DNA from: CAZRKC01 sp964600665
Lineage (GTDB): Bacteria > Bacillota > SLNR01
NCBI GenBank assembly: GCA_964600665.1
Contig: CAZRKC010000005.1
Coordinates: 1-64,000 of the forward strand
DNA length: 64,000 bases
Direction: 5' to 3'
In this document: positions 6,853 through 16,555 of the stretch, piece by piece
How the letters are laid out: the number at the start of each line of letters is the position of its first letter
Numbering within the stretch: position 1 is the stretch's first letter
Made by a program: the position numbers and the translations under genes
Notes under the pieces: generated by a model
The model's database searches: none
Told to the model about the DNA's origin: nothing
Seen by the model: the letters and a program-made list of their open reading frames with translations, nothing else

Positions 6853-9534
6853 ATGGGAAAAATGGTCGCAAAGATCTTGATAATCGATGATAATGAGGAA
6901 AATTCCAATAGATTAGAGCTGCTGATAAAAGATGCCTTCCCTGATACTGCCGTTTGCAAAGCTCTAATTGGAGAGCAAGGGCTTGAGCTTGCAGCAGCAG
7001 AAGCCCCTGATGTGATTTTTCTTGACATTAATATGCATGGAATGGATGGATTCGAGGTGTGCACGCAGCTCAAAGCAAACAAAGTGCTAAGTGACACACC
7101 TGTGGTTTTTGTTGCTAACCCTAGAGAAGATAAGGAGAATTATATCCAGGCCTTAGAATGCGGTGCGGACGCAGTTCTATTAAAACCCATTGAAAAAATG
7201 CAGATAACTACTCAAATTCGGGCTATGCTTAAAATCAGAGCTACAAATATCAAAATGCGCGATGAAAAGCAAGTACTCGCTGCATTGATTGAAGAAAAGA
7301 CCAAGGATCTTAAGAATTCAAATAACTTGACTCAACAGTTATTTGAGGGATTGATGCTAGAGGGTGCGTTGATAGAAGCAATATTTGAAAGCAGACCAGG
7401 GTTTTTGTATGTTTATGATGAGAACGGAAAGATGATTAAGTGGAGTAAAAAACATGAAACAATGACAGGATATTCAACAAAGGAACTATCCCAAATGACC
7501 CTTGAGAAATGGTTTGATCAAAAAGAATTAGTTAGGGTCAAAGCTGCGGTTCGTGACGTTTTTGAAAAAGGGTACTGTGAAGTGGAAGCTCAGATGACCT
7601 TAAAGAACGGTAATAAGATGATGACCCGCTCAAGTGGAGTCCCACTCATTATTGATGGTCATAAGTATTTTGTCGGGATTGGTATTGATATTACAGAACA
7701 AGAACAAGCTCAACAGTCGCTCTTGGAATCCCAGGCCATCCTGAAAGCAGCATTCGATAACAGCCTTGAAGGAATAGCAATTGCAGACGCTCCGGACGGT
7801 AAACTACGATACGTCAACAAATCCGGTCTTCTTGATAGAGAGAAATCAAGGGAAGAGATTGTAAACAATACCGATATCCACAATTATGTCGATAACTGGG
7901 GTATGTTGCATTTAAATGGCAACCCATTTGCTGAAGAAGAAGTCCCTTTGGCTAGAGCAATTCTCTATGGCGAACCCTGTAGTGCGGAGTTTATGATTCG
8001 GAAAGATGATTATGAAGACCGATATATACTGACACATGCGACGCCTATAACGGATTCAAATAATAACATTAACGCCGGTATTGCAATTTTTCTTGATATT
8101 ACCGAACGTAAGAAAAAAGAAGTACAGCTTAAGCAGAGTATGGATGATTTATTGGAATCACAGCGAATTGCTCAATTAGGTACATGGAGGCTGGATCTGG
8201 ATACAAATCAGATTGTTTGGTCGGATGAACTTCGCAGAATGTATGGGTTGGATCCAACAATTCCAACTCCCCCTTTTTTAGAACATTTGAAGTTATTCAC
8301 TCCGGGAAGTTGGGATAAACTATCGACATCACTTGAACGAATAAAAGATACCGGAATTCCTTCCGAGCATGAACTAGAGTTTGTGAATAAAGACGGATCG
8401 AATGAATGGGTATGGACACGGGTCGAGGCTGTAAAGGAAAAGAACGGAAAGATTACTGGTCTATGGGGAGTAGTCCAGAATATTACCGAGCGTAAGAAAT
8501 ATGAAAATACTTTGCTTTATTTAAACAATCATGATCATCTTACTGGACTATACAATAGAAAATTTTTCGAAGAAGAGTTAAGGAAACTAGATACAATAGA
8601 GAATCTTCCATTATCTATTATTATGTTCGATATCAATGGATTGAAGCTGGCCAATGATTCGTTTGGATACGCTTCGGGGGACATGCTTCTTAAAAAAGCA
8701 GCAGTAATACTCAAAAATGTATGTCGAGAGAAAGATCTTATTGCTAGAATCGGAGGAGACGAGTTTATTGTTCTTTTACCAAGGACATCGGAGGCTGAGA
8801 GCATAAAAATTGCAAACCAAGTTAAAGAACAAGCATCTAAAGAAATAGTTTCAAATTTTGAGTTGTCCATTTCCTACGGATATGACACGAAAACAACGGA
8901 TAAACAATCAATTGTCGAGACCATCGCAAATTCTGAAAATTATATGTATCGACGCAAGTTATATGCGCATTCAAGTACGAGAAGCAAAACGATAAACCTT
9001 ATCATGAATGCATTATTCGAGAAAAGCCATCGAGAGGCGGCACATTCGAATAGAGTGGGCAACATTTGTATGGCTATTGCTTCTAAAATGAATATGGACA
9101 AGGATAGTGTTAATCAGATGAAAGCCGCTGGGCTGATTCATGATATTGGTAAAATCGGCATAGATGAAAAAATACTGAATAAGCGGGGGTTTTTAACCAT
9201 CAATGAAAGAATGGAGATTGAAAGACATCCCGAGATAGGTTGGAGAATATTGAGTTCAACAGACGAGTTTTCAGAGCTAGCTCAATTTGTTCTTAAACAT
9301 CATGAGAAGTGGGATGGCAGTGGATATCCGAATGGACTCAAAGGCGAAGCAATACAGTTTGAAGCGAGGATAATTAGTGTTGCTGACGCCTACGATGCTA
9401 TGACCAGCGCAAGAAGTTACCGTAAAGGGCTAAGCAAAGAGGAAGCAATAATAGAACTAATGAGATGTTCCGGAACACAATTTGACCCAAATATTGTTAA
9501 TGTATTTGTGAATCAAGTAATATCAGCCTTATAG
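6853..9534 (+). CDS. Response regulator with PAS, GGDEF and HD-GYP domains (c-di-GMP turnover)
   Basis: 893 aa behind AAAGGAGGTG. Domains in order: a receiver (1-120) with acidic Asp12/Asp13, phospho-acceptor Asp58 and Lys111; three PAS/PAC units (about 165-290, 290-430, 430-555); GGDEF (about 560-690) with intact GGDEF at 634 and the inhibitory RxxD (REKD) five residues before it; HD-GYP (about 720-893) with HDIGK at 763 and HHEKWDGSGYP near 816-824. Both the diguanylate cyclase and phosphodiesterase signatures are complete, so it may make and destroy c-di-GMP depending on input. In the receiver the conserved Thr/Ser switch residue is replaced (VFVAN, Ala88), which suggests altered phospho-signalling. 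No kinase gene is next to it; it stands alone after the integrase remnant. Cytosolic, with no membrane helices. Confidence 0.93.
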   Translation: MGKMVAKILIIDDNEENSNRLELLIKDAFPDTAVCKALIGEQGLELAAAEAPDVIFLDINMHGMDGFEVCTQLKANKVLSDTPVVFVANPREDKENYIQALECGADAVLLKPIEKMQITTQIRAMLKIRATNIKMRDEKQVLAALIEEKTKDLKNSNNLTQQLFEGLMLEGALIEAIFESRPGFLYVYDENGKMIKWSKKHETMTGYSTKELSQMTLEKWFDQKELVRVKAAVRDVFEKGYCEVEAQMTLKNGNKMMTRSSGVPLIIDGHKYFVGIGIDITEQEQAQQSLLESQAILKAAFDNSLEGIAIADAPDGKLRYVNKSGLLDREKSREEIVNNTDIHNYVDNWGMLHLNGNPFAEEEVPLARAILYGEPCSAEFMIRKDDYEDRYILTHATPITDSNNNINAGIAIFLDITERKKKEVQLKQSMDDLLESQRIAQLGTWRLDLDTNQIVWSDELRRMYGLDPTIPTPPFLEHLKLFTPGSWDKLSTSLERIKDTGIPSEHELEFVNKDGSNEWVWTRVEAVKEKNGKITGLWGVVQNITERKKYENTLLYLNNHDHLTGLYNRKFFEEELRKLDTIENLPLSIIMFDINGLKLANDSFGYASGDMLLKKAAVILKNVCREKDLIARIGGDEFIVLLPRTSEAESIKIANQVKEQASKEIVSNFELSISYGYDTKTTDKQSIVETIANSENYMYRRKLYAHSSTRSKTINLIMNALFEKSHREAAHSNRVGNICMAIASKMNMDKDSVNQMKAAGLIHDIGKIGIDEKILNKRGFLTINERMEIERHPEIGWRILSSTDEFSELAQFVLKHHEKWDGSGYPNGLKGEAIQFEARIISVADAYDAMTSARSYRKGLSKEEAIIELMRCSGTQFDPNIVNVFVNQVISAL

Positions 9535-10318
9535 ACATTTCAGGAAAGAGGCGACTCAAGTCATATTATGGGCACTTTCCTCGACAAGCAGTTTCATCAA
9601 GTAAGTACGCAATGAAATATGCTGCGAAATTCTCTTCACAATACCGGAGGTTTACAGGTCTCTTTCCGGGTGTTATGTTTCCTACCGGACATGAATAGAT
9701 CAAACAGGGTGCCTTGTGATACCTACAACCATTTCGTTAGAGACTAATCAGAATTGTGGGAAATGATAGTATTTGGTTATTATTTTTTCACTTGCTCCGT
9801 TTCGGGTTTCTGGATCTACTTTCCATTCTTCGTCCTGTCCAATGAACAATGCGGTAGAAGACGATTAGCAGAAGTTTCGTGGGGAAGATGAGGATTACCT
9901 GCTCTCGGCGACGGATTTCATGATTCTCCTGTTTAATACCTTTGACAGTATGAAGTCGTTTCCTTATTTCAGGTGGAGCATCAAGAAAGCTGATGTATCG
10001 GCAAATGTTGCATCCAGCAAATTTTTAATTGCTTCTATGCTGTCCCCGATGGAACCAATTTTACTGTTAGAATGCGCTGTTTGCTTTGAGTAATAGTGAA
10101 ATATCCTACCCAATTTCACTCTATATGATTAAACCTCGAATACGGTTTACAAATAATCCAAACAAACAGGTAATTAACAAAATGAGTAAAATATCCTTTC
10201 ACAAACACAGTAGGTGTATCTGTCTCACAATGGATATAATGGTCTTGATTGAATAATACTATTGGGGAGAGTACAACGGAAGAACAAAATCTGGGAGTTT
10301 TCTTACGCAAAAAACAAG
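9535..10318. other. Long region without an intact gene
   Basis: About 780 bases. Plus-strand bases 9870-10092 read through about 74 codons without a stop (including TDFMILLFNTFDSMKSF and LIASMLSPMEPILLLE) and end at TAG, but no start codon with a ribosome-binding site opens them. They may be the tail of a decayed gene, and I do not recognise the sequence. A leftward frame at 10116-10310 also lacks a ribosome-binding site and similarity. Confidence 0.35.
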
Positions 10319-10360
10319 AGTCTACCGTAAGCGAAGTGAGCTTGCAGTAGACTTTTTTTG
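10319..10360 (-). terminator. Bidirectional intrinsic terminator after the TetR-type gene
   Basis: AGTCTAC (10319-10325) pairs with GTAGACT (10347-10353), with an inner AAGC/GCTT stem. A T tract follows on each strand (TTTTTTTG on plus; CTTGTTTTTT on minus). It lies 10 bases past the leftward regulator stop. Confidence 0.8.
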
Positions 10361-10369
10361 TGTTGATAA

Positions 10370-10924
10370 CTATTCAGGAATGATATCAGAGAGCAAATTA
10401 TAGAGGCAAAGAGCGACTTCATCGACAGAAACAGTGGAATTATCGTTGATCCACCACAACATTGTGCCGGCTATCGCATTTGCGTAATACGCGGAAAGGA
10501 TAGGAAGCGGCCCAACCAATTCGATCCCCTGTTTTTCGTTCGCGATCAGGGTATCGGAAATGAATTCAGAAAAGAACTTCAGGAACATCTGATACAGCTC
10601 CGAATTATTTTCCGAATCAAGAATATTACGATATGTATTTTTTCGTGCCTTGATAATGCTGAATGCTCCGCCGATGGTCTCTTTCGCGTCATTTTCATGC
10701 ATGGCTTTCTCAAGTTGTTTTCGCTCGTCCTGTAGAAAAAACATTAACAGCTGATACTTATCATCGAAGTGGAGATAAAACGTTGAACGGCTGACCATAG
10801 CATTCTGACATATATCATTCACAGTGATTCTTTGAAAGCTTTTCCTCTCAAGCAGCTTCTGCATTGTTTCAACCAATGCTTTGTGTGTTTTAGTTATACG
10901 GATATCTTGCTGCGTGTGATCCAT
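10370..10924 (-). CDS. TetR/AcrR-family transcriptional regulator
   Basis: 184 aa. The N-terminal 60 residues carry the TetR helix-turn-helix: ALVETMQKLLERKSF, ITVNDICQNAMVSRSTFYLHF and DDKYQLL. The rest is a helical ligand/dimer domain of the type seen in the DhaS-like branch (MLWWINDN and SVDEVALCLYNLL near the end). It would repress DNA by binding an operator and release it on ligand binding. Its target is not clear: the divergent neighbour is the zinc-ribbon/ftsH pair 250 bases away, and no paired transporter is beside it. The ribosome-binding site is weak (GGCGGTGAA). Confidence 0.88.
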   Translation of the reverse strand: MDHTQQDIRITKTHKALVETMQKLLERKSFQRITVNDICQNAMVSRSTFYLHFDDKYQLLMFFLQDERKQLEKAMHENDAKETIGGAFSIIKARKNTYRNILDSENNSELYQMFLKFFSEFISDTLIANEKQGIELVGPLPILSAYYANAIAGTMLWWINDNSTVSVDEVALCLYNLLSDIIPE

Positions 10925-11178
10925 GGCTTCACCGCCCCGCTTGATTATTCGCCTGATGCCTTTATTCTACTTTAGCATGCCTCAAAATTCAAGTGCATCA
11001 TATCGCAGCAGGATGCACGGGTCGAATGATTGAGAAGCGACTTCTGATCTGCACAATCTGACTCCAAGTGTACATTAATGGACATTTTCGGTATCTTTGT
11101 AGCTAGCTTGAGTGAAACAGAATTGTTATCATGTGAACAAAGCGAAGAATAAGACTTTCGATTGCGGAGGTGAGCAGG

Positions 11179-11490
11179 TTGGAGAAACACAATAATAATG
11201 GATTATTAATGGATGAGATCAATCGAATGGAGCAAGAATTAATTCGAATGGAAATGGAACTTAACGATTATTATTGCGAAGCAGGCAAAACCATCTTAGA
11301 AAAAGCGGAACAGGAAGAGCGGAAGATTAATAATCTGGTGGAGTGTATTATTGAAACTCGAAGAAAACTAGTGAATGCCAAAGATGAGAAATTTTGCCCC
11401 GAGTGCGAAGAGCATACCGATCAGGGCAGTAATTATTGCAAACGCTGTGGATATAATTATCAAAACAAAGTTAAAGATGAGGAAGTGTAA
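11179..11490 (+). CDS. Small coiled-coil protein with C-terminal zinc ribbon
   Basis: 103 aa. Residues about 8-75 are strongly helical and charged (MDEINRMEQELIRMEMEL and so on), a likely coiled coil. The C-terminus has a zinc ribbon, CPEC then CKRCG, spaced C-x2-C-x10-C-x2-C. I start it at TTG 11179 because GGAGGTGA lies 5 bases before it; the in-frame GTG at 11170 sits inside that site. It ends 3 bases before the ATG of ftsH, so the two are co-transcribed and probably coupled. An adaptor or substrate-delivery role for the protease is an inference from position only. Confidence 0.75.
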   Translation: MEKHNNNGLLMDEINRMEQELIRMEMELNDYYCEAGKTILEKAEQEERKINNLVECIIETRRKLVNAKDEKFCPECEEHTDQGSNYCKRCGYNYQNKVKDEEV

Positions 11491-11493
11491 AAG

Positions 11494-13443
11494 ATGAATC
11501 AGAATCAAAATCAGGTAAGTCAAGAGAATACTCCGGGTAAAGGTCCAAATTTCATTAATATGATGGTCGTCATGTTTTTAATTACTTTCGCCATGAACTT
11601 TGCGCTAAGCATCTTGACGGTCAACAATCAAACACAGATTACTTATACTCAATTTGTGAAACTTGTCGAAAGCGAAAGTGTTGCTGCTGTTCAAATTATT
11701 GACTCAGAACTTCAGATTGTTTTAAAGGAGAATGCAGAACGTGCGACTATAGATGAGATTCTTGCAAATGGAACAAACAACATGCAACCCGAATGGTTAT
11801 TCAAGCAGACAACATATTATACAGGCCTTATTGAAGACGCGGATTTATTAAGCTTACTGGATACTTATCATGTCGAAGTATCCAAACCAATCATCCACAC
11901 ATCGCCTATGCTGACATTTATCAGCAACTGGATATTCCCGATTATTATCATGTACTTCTTATACTCGCTAACCGCAAATAGTCTGTCCAAGCGCATGAAC
12001 AACACTAACGAAAGTTGGGGCAGCGCCTTAATGAACGGCATGACAGGAAACGTCGGCAAATCAAAAGCCAAACTGTTTAATTTGGAAAATGGCACGGGGG
12101 TTTCTTTCCGAGATGTGGCTGGTCAGGATGAGGCAAAAGAGAGCCTTGCCGAAATGGTGGACTATCTCCATAATCCTGAAAAATACAAAAAAATCGGTGC
12201 AAAGCAGCCCAAAGGTGCATTGTTGGTTGGGCCACCGGGAACCGGGAAGACTTTGCTCGCCAAGGCGGTTGCGGGTGAAGCAGGAGTCCCATTCTATTCC
12301 TTGTCCGGATCAGAATTTGTCGAAATGTTTGCGGGTGTTGGCGCAAGCCGCGTGCGTGATCTGTTTGGACAGGCGGCTAACAATACTCCCTGTATCGTAT
12401 TCATTGATGAAATTGATGCTATCGGGAAAAAGCGTGATATGCAGATCAGTAGCAACGATGAAAGGGAACAAACACTCAATCAACTGCTTGCTGAAATGGA
12501 CGGCTTTGATTCAAGCAAAGGCATTTTGGTGTTAGCTGCTACCAACCGACCTGAAATTTTGGATCAAGCACTACTCCGCCCTGGTCGATTTGATCGTCGA
12601 GTGGTGGTTGATAAGCCTGACCTGCCTGGTCGTGAAGCAATCCTGAAGGTTCATGCGGACAAGGTGGCCATCAGTCCAGATGCAGACCTTCACTCGATTG
12701 CGCTGATCACAAGTGGTGCGACAGGTGCAGATTTAGCCAACATGGTAAACGAGGCCGCTTTGCGAGCTGTCAAAATGGGCAGGGAAATCGTTATTCAAGA
12801 GGATTTGATTGAATCAGTGGAAGTGGTTATTGCGGGTAAAGAAAAGAAAGAACGTGTCCTGAATTGCAAAGAGCGCGAAATGGTTGCGTTTCACGAGGTT
12901 GGACACGCACTGGTTTCTACACTCCAGAAAAACGCAACGCCGGTTCAGAAAATCACGATTGTACCTCGCACTATGGGTTCACTTGGATATACGATGAGCA
13001 TACCGGAGGATGACCGTTATTTGTTGACCAAAGATGAATTGATCGCTCAAATCAATACCCTATTGGGAGGACGTGCGGCCGAAATCGTTCAGTTCAGTAC
13101 CAGTACGACTGGCGCGTCAAACGATATCGAACGGGCGACAAATCTAGCTCGCAGAATGGTGACTCAGTATGGTATGAGTGATGAGTTTGGCTCTATGGGG
13201 TTGGAATCGACAGAAAGTCAATATCTTGACGGACGCAGGGTCGCTACTTGTTCTGAACAGACCAACACAGCGGTCGATGAAGAGGTTCGTCAGATCATTG
13301 AAGACTGTCAGAAGTCAGCTATCGAGCTCCTCCAGCATAACCGAGAGTCTTTGGTTAAGATATCACGATATCTTTTAGAAAAAGAGAATATTACAGGTGA
13401 TGAGTTCATGAAGGTTCTTGGAGAGGCAAAAACAGCAGCCTGA
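11494..13443 (+). CDS. ftsH: ATP-dependent zinc metalloprotease FtsH
   Basis: 649 aa, a full-length membrane AAA+ protease that extracts and degrades membrane and short-lived proteins. Membrane helix 1 is at about 21-43 and helix 2 at about 140-160, with the external domain between. The AAA module has Walker A GPPGTGKT (246-253), Walker B IVFIDEIDAIG and the arginine-finger region LLRPGRFDRR. The zinc site is HEVGH at 467-471. It follows the zinc-ribbon protein by 3 bases. It stands apart from the usual tilS-hpt-ftsH housekeeping context, so it may be a second FtsH rather than the main one. The ribosome-binding site GAGGAAG lies inside the end of the upstream gene. Confidence 0.95.
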   Translation: MNQNQNQVSQENTPGKGPNFINMMVVMFLITFAMNFALSILTVNNQTQITYTQFVKLVESESVAAVQIIDSELQIVLKENAERATIDEILANGTNNMQPEWLFKQTTYYTGLIEDADLLSLLDTYHVEVSKPIIHTSPMLTFISNWIFPIIIMYFLYSLTANSLSKRMNNTNESWGSALMNGMTGNVGKSKAKLFNLENGTGVSFRDVAGQDEAKESLAEMVDYLHNPEKYKKIGAKQPKGALLVGPPGTGKTLLAKAVAGEAGVPFYSLSGSEFVEMFAGVGASRVRDLFGQAANNTPCIVFIDEIDAIGKKRDMQISSNDEREQTLNQLLAEMDGFDSSKGILVLAATNRPEILDQALLRPGRFDRRVVVDKPDLPGREAILKVHADKVAISPDADLHSIALITSGATGADLANMVNEAALRAVKMGREIVIQEDLIESVEVVIAGKEKKERVLNCKEREMVAFHEVGHALVSTLQKNATPVQKITIVPRTMGSLGYTMSIPEDDRYLLTKDELIAQINTLLGGRAAEIVQFSTSTTGASNDIERATNLARRMVTQYGMSDEFGSMGLESTESQYLDGRRVATCSEQTNTAVDEEVRQIIEDCQKSAIELLQHNRESLVKISRYLLEKENITGDEFMKVLGEAKTAA

Positions 13444-13887
13444 TCCACGAAGAGGCGTCCAATCGCAGATGGAAAAACCATGACCAGCTTATGCCGTTTA
13501 AGTTTGCACCTTGGAATTGTACGGGTTCGATTTAGGCAATTCATATCTGAAATGATCTTGAGTTTTGTGGAACTTCGAAGAGATGTTGGATCAAACCGTC
13601 GCATGAATCAAAGTACAGTCTCAATTTCTGCTGGGTATACCAAATGGCGAATGTTCACGAAACAGGAAAAGATGAAAGAGTTGCTCCAGGGGAGTATGCC
13701 TCGATTAGTGGATAACAAAAGAAACAGTATTAAATAATGTTCCTGATGGTCTTGGATTGTATCGGAAAGTGTGAATGCATTCAGATCTGCAAAACGTGCA
13801 ATCAATGAGCATTTCCAAAAACAAGATTGGGTTAAAAACAGACTAATTGTAAATCAATAAGTTTGAGGAATGCTGAAAGGAGAAATA
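13444..13887. other. Gap between ftsH and the DUF2974 gene
   Basis: About 440 bases. A plus frame at 13480-13737 is open for 85 codons but has no ribosome-binding site and no family similarity. I see no clear terminator for ftsH. Confidence 0.4.
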
Positions 13888-15033
13888 ATGGCAAATATAC
13901 TCGATTATCTAGAATGGCGTGGTGATTTATCGTTCACGGGAGATGGTTTTAATGAGGTTGATAATTTGATATTATCCAATTTATCATATCTAAGATTAGA
14001 TGGTATTGTCTCGCATGAAGCCGATGGAAGAGGAATGACATTATCTCAATTAGCTGACCATTTATCAATAAGTCAAGTGAAACCTTCTGAGTATGTAAGT
14101 TATTACTATCCGGAAAGGATAGCTGAATTGCTTGCTAAAGCGGCAAAGACAAATCGTTTTCAAAACATAAAATTATCTGGGTATGTCAACCAAGTGGATT
14201 ATGAAATTTCAAAACAATTTTCGGCAATTGTGTTTTCAATGGAAGGTAATGAACATTTTATCGCTTTTAGAGGCACAGATAACACGCTTGCTGGTTGGAA
14301 AGAAAATTTTCATATGAGTTTTATGGATGAAGTGTTAGCACAAAAGCAATCAATATCTTATGTTAGGAACATTGCTTCAATGTATAAAGGCAATTTCTAT
14401 CTGGGAGGTCATTCTAAAGGGGGTAATCTTGCTGTCTATGCCGCAGTACGATCGAACAGTGAGATTAGAGATAGAATTATTAATGTCTATAACAATGATG
14501 GACCCGGATTCCAAACGAGCATTATTCAAAGTGAAGAGTACCTTAGCATGCTCAATAGAATTCATACGTTCATTCCTAAAGCCTCTGTGATTGGGATGTT
14601 ATTCGAACACGGCGAAGAGTATAAGGTAGTTGATAGTAGTGGTATTGGGATAATACAACATGATGCCTTTTTATGGCAAGTTAAGGGTTCAAGTTTTGTA
14701 TATGAAAAGCGATTAAACAAAAATAGTGTTAATGTTGATAACACCATAAGATCATGGCTTAATAGAATTTCTGCAAAACAGCGAGAAGATTTTTTTGATG
14801 CACTCTTTGAAATCATACACGTAACAGGAGTGCAAACATTTAGTGAGTTATCGCAAGAGAAGCTGAAAGCAATTGACGCAATGATGAATAAATACCGAAG
14901 CATGGATCCAGAAACTCAATTAGTCTTAAAGGATACACTTGCAATATTATTGGATGAAGGGCAGAAAACACTTAGAAAATCCGTAGGTCAAGATATCAAT
15001 TATGAACTCTTGAAGATTAAACAAAGAAAGTGA
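13888..15033 (+). CDS. DUF2974 (Mbeg1-like) alpha/beta-hydrolase family protein
   Basis: 381 aa. The lipase-like core is visible: HFIAFRGTD near residue 130 (the oxyanion-side segment of class 3 lipase folds) and GGHSKGGN with nucleophile Ser176. The N-terminal MANILDYLEWRGDLSF and the NLILSNLSYL stretch are typical of DUF2974 proteins of Firmicutes. A lipolytic or esterase activity is inferred from the fold; substrates are unknown. No signal peptide is present. The start is ATG 13888, 6 bases after AAAGGAG; an in-frame ATG at 13870 precedes that site and is rejected. AT content is higher than in the genes right of 28 kb. Confidence 0.85.
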   Translation: MANILDYLEWRGDLSFTGDGFNEVDNLILSNLSYLRLDGIVSHEADGRGMTLSQLADHLSISQVKPSEYVSYYYPERIAELLAKAAKTNRFQNIKLSGYVNQVDYEISKQFSAIVFSMEGNEHFIAFRGTDNTLAGWKENFHMSFMDEVLAQKQSISYVRNIASMYKGNFYLGGHSKGGNLAVYAAVRSNSEIRDRIINVYNNDGPGFQTSIIQSEEYLSMLNRIHTFIPKASVIGMLFEHGEEYKVVDSSGIGIIQHDAFLWQVKGSSFVYEKRLNKNSVNVDNTIRSWLNRISAKQREDFFDALFEIIHVTGVQTFSELSQEKLKAIDAMMNKYRSMDPETQLVLKDTLAILLDEGQKTLRKSVGQDINYELLKIKQRK

Positions 15034-15785
15034 CAAAGACACCTTTAACATTTATGTAGAATAAACAAAATGAATGAATTAATTTTCAGAGGCATATTAT
15101 GGTGACCGAAAGCATTGATTGCTTATCTACATAAATAAATTCTCAAGAACATGAGTTGTCGTAAATCAGTTTTTTGCTGATACATTCATGCGAATGCAAG
15201 CTGTGATCGAATTCGTTGTCATCTCGAGCTACTTGGAGTGTGGGGTTTTGATAACAGGGGGATAAAGGTGAGTGGGCAAAAAGATCGTTAAGATAGCCAT
15301 GTATGATGTTTGAGGCTAAAACTTGAGTCTAGAGTAAGAGTCTCTCACTCTACGGGATTACGGCCACGGAAGCGATTTTGACCGAAACGATTACATTGAA
15401 TGGAGGTGATACAGATGTAAATGAGATGGAACATGCCAAATCAACAACGCTGCTGTGTGACTTGAAGGCGCTGAATATCAACCGTTGATGGAATTAATCG
15501 AACCTAAAACAAGGTAAACTGTTTGCTTGGCTGATTGAGTCTTCATCGTGAGTTAATTGGCCCTTTAGGGGAAACATTTATCCAGAGTCCTGCGTCCACC
15601 CGCGATGCAGATATACATCCTCTTATTCAGGCGGCGGCGAAAGCAATCAAACAATATGCATCAGCCATCCATCCGGCACTGCATGTTACAGTTGATGAAT
15701 ATTTGCTGATTTGGGTGAATACTTTTAAGGAATATTGGATGGTAGTTTACAAACAAAATTTTAATAAAAAATGGAGGTAATAATA
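15034..15785. other. Gap with possible decayed small genes
   Basis: About 750 bases. At 15401-15417 a good site (TGGAGGTGATACAG) leads into ATG-TAA, a start directly followed by a stop, which suggests a gene destroyed after its ribosome-binding site. A TTG-initiated frame at 15535-15780 (81 codons, including IHPLIQAAAKAIKQYASAI) runs into the next gene's ribosome-binding site but has no site of its own. I do not recognise either. Confidence 0.3.
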
Positions 15786-16205
15786 ATGAAAAAAGAAGAT
15801 TTGAATGTAAAAATTGATAACATGAACGAACGTATCTCTGCTATGAAACAAACCACAGGAGCTGTGATAGATCAGACGGGTGAAGTCGTGAAAGAGCATC
15901 TCAGTATTGCTAAAGGGAACGTCACTGCGGCCAGAGAGAATATGCGTCTGGCATCTGAAAAAGGAAAGAGCAAGATTAACGCGACACTTTTGCAGATGCA
16001 GTCAAATATCGATAAAATCAAGGAAGACGCAGAGGCTGCAAAAGCGGCCCATGATCAAAAAAGAGAGCTCTCAGCAGTTGAAAAAGCAGAGAGTACCGCA
16101 GCGGACATGATTGACTTGACGGCGTATACCGCAGACGAAACAGCCTACGCCGTTATCCAGGCGATCCATCTCAGAAAGCAGTACTCAGAGAAGTACGATA
16201 AGTAA
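15786..16205 (+). CDS. Hypothetical helical (coiled-coil) protein
   Basis: 139 aa starting at ATG 15786, 8 bases after GGAGG (15773-15777). The in-frame ATG at 15771 overlaps that site and is rejected. The protein is almost wholly charged helix with heptad character (NERISAMKQ, LLQMQSNIDKIKEDAEAAKAA) and has no Cys, membrane helix or signal peptide. It resembles uncharacterised stress- or envelope-associated coiled-coil proteins of Clostridia, but I cannot assign a function. It is a single-gene unit with its own terminator. Confidence 0.65.
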   Translation: MKKEDLNVKIDNMNERISAMKQTTGAVIDQTGEVVKEHLSIAKGNVTAARENMRLASEKGKSKINATLLQMQSNIDKIKEDAEAAKAAHDQKRELSAVEKAESTAADMIDLTAYTADETAYAVIQAIHLRKQYSEKYDK

Positions 16206-16282
16206 GGAGCAAATAACAGCTGATAAAATATTCGCAATATATACCCAAAAAAACATTATGCAACTCATACCAGTAATTACAG

Positions 16283-16331
16283 AACACCTCGGAAATCCAC
16301 ACAGCATCAGGAATTCCGAGGTGTTTTGTTT
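16283..16331 (+). terminator. Intrinsic terminator of the coiled-coil gene
   Basis: AACACCTCGGAA (16283-16294) pairs perfectly with TTCCGAGGTGTT (16314-16325) around a 19-base loop, followed by TTGTTTGT. It lies about 80 bases after the stop codon. Confidence 0.75.
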
Positions 16332-16555
16332 GTGATTTTTTACATTGAAAATATTTAATAACGACCTTCCCCTCCCTTTCCCTGAGAAAATGTTTGATGT
16401 TGTTGATAGAATGAGTAAAGGATTGATAAGTAATCAGGGGTAACATATATTAAGGTATTAGAATGCACAAAGAATTATTGTTAGCAACTAAAAGGAATGG
16501 AAACAATATCTTCAAGGAGATGCCATGATAGGCGACACCATTTTGGGCTTTTCTG

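Noticed and set aside
12089..12535. A 148-codon frame inside ftsH
   Set aside because: Out-of-frame shadow over the AAA domain, low complexity and no start signal.
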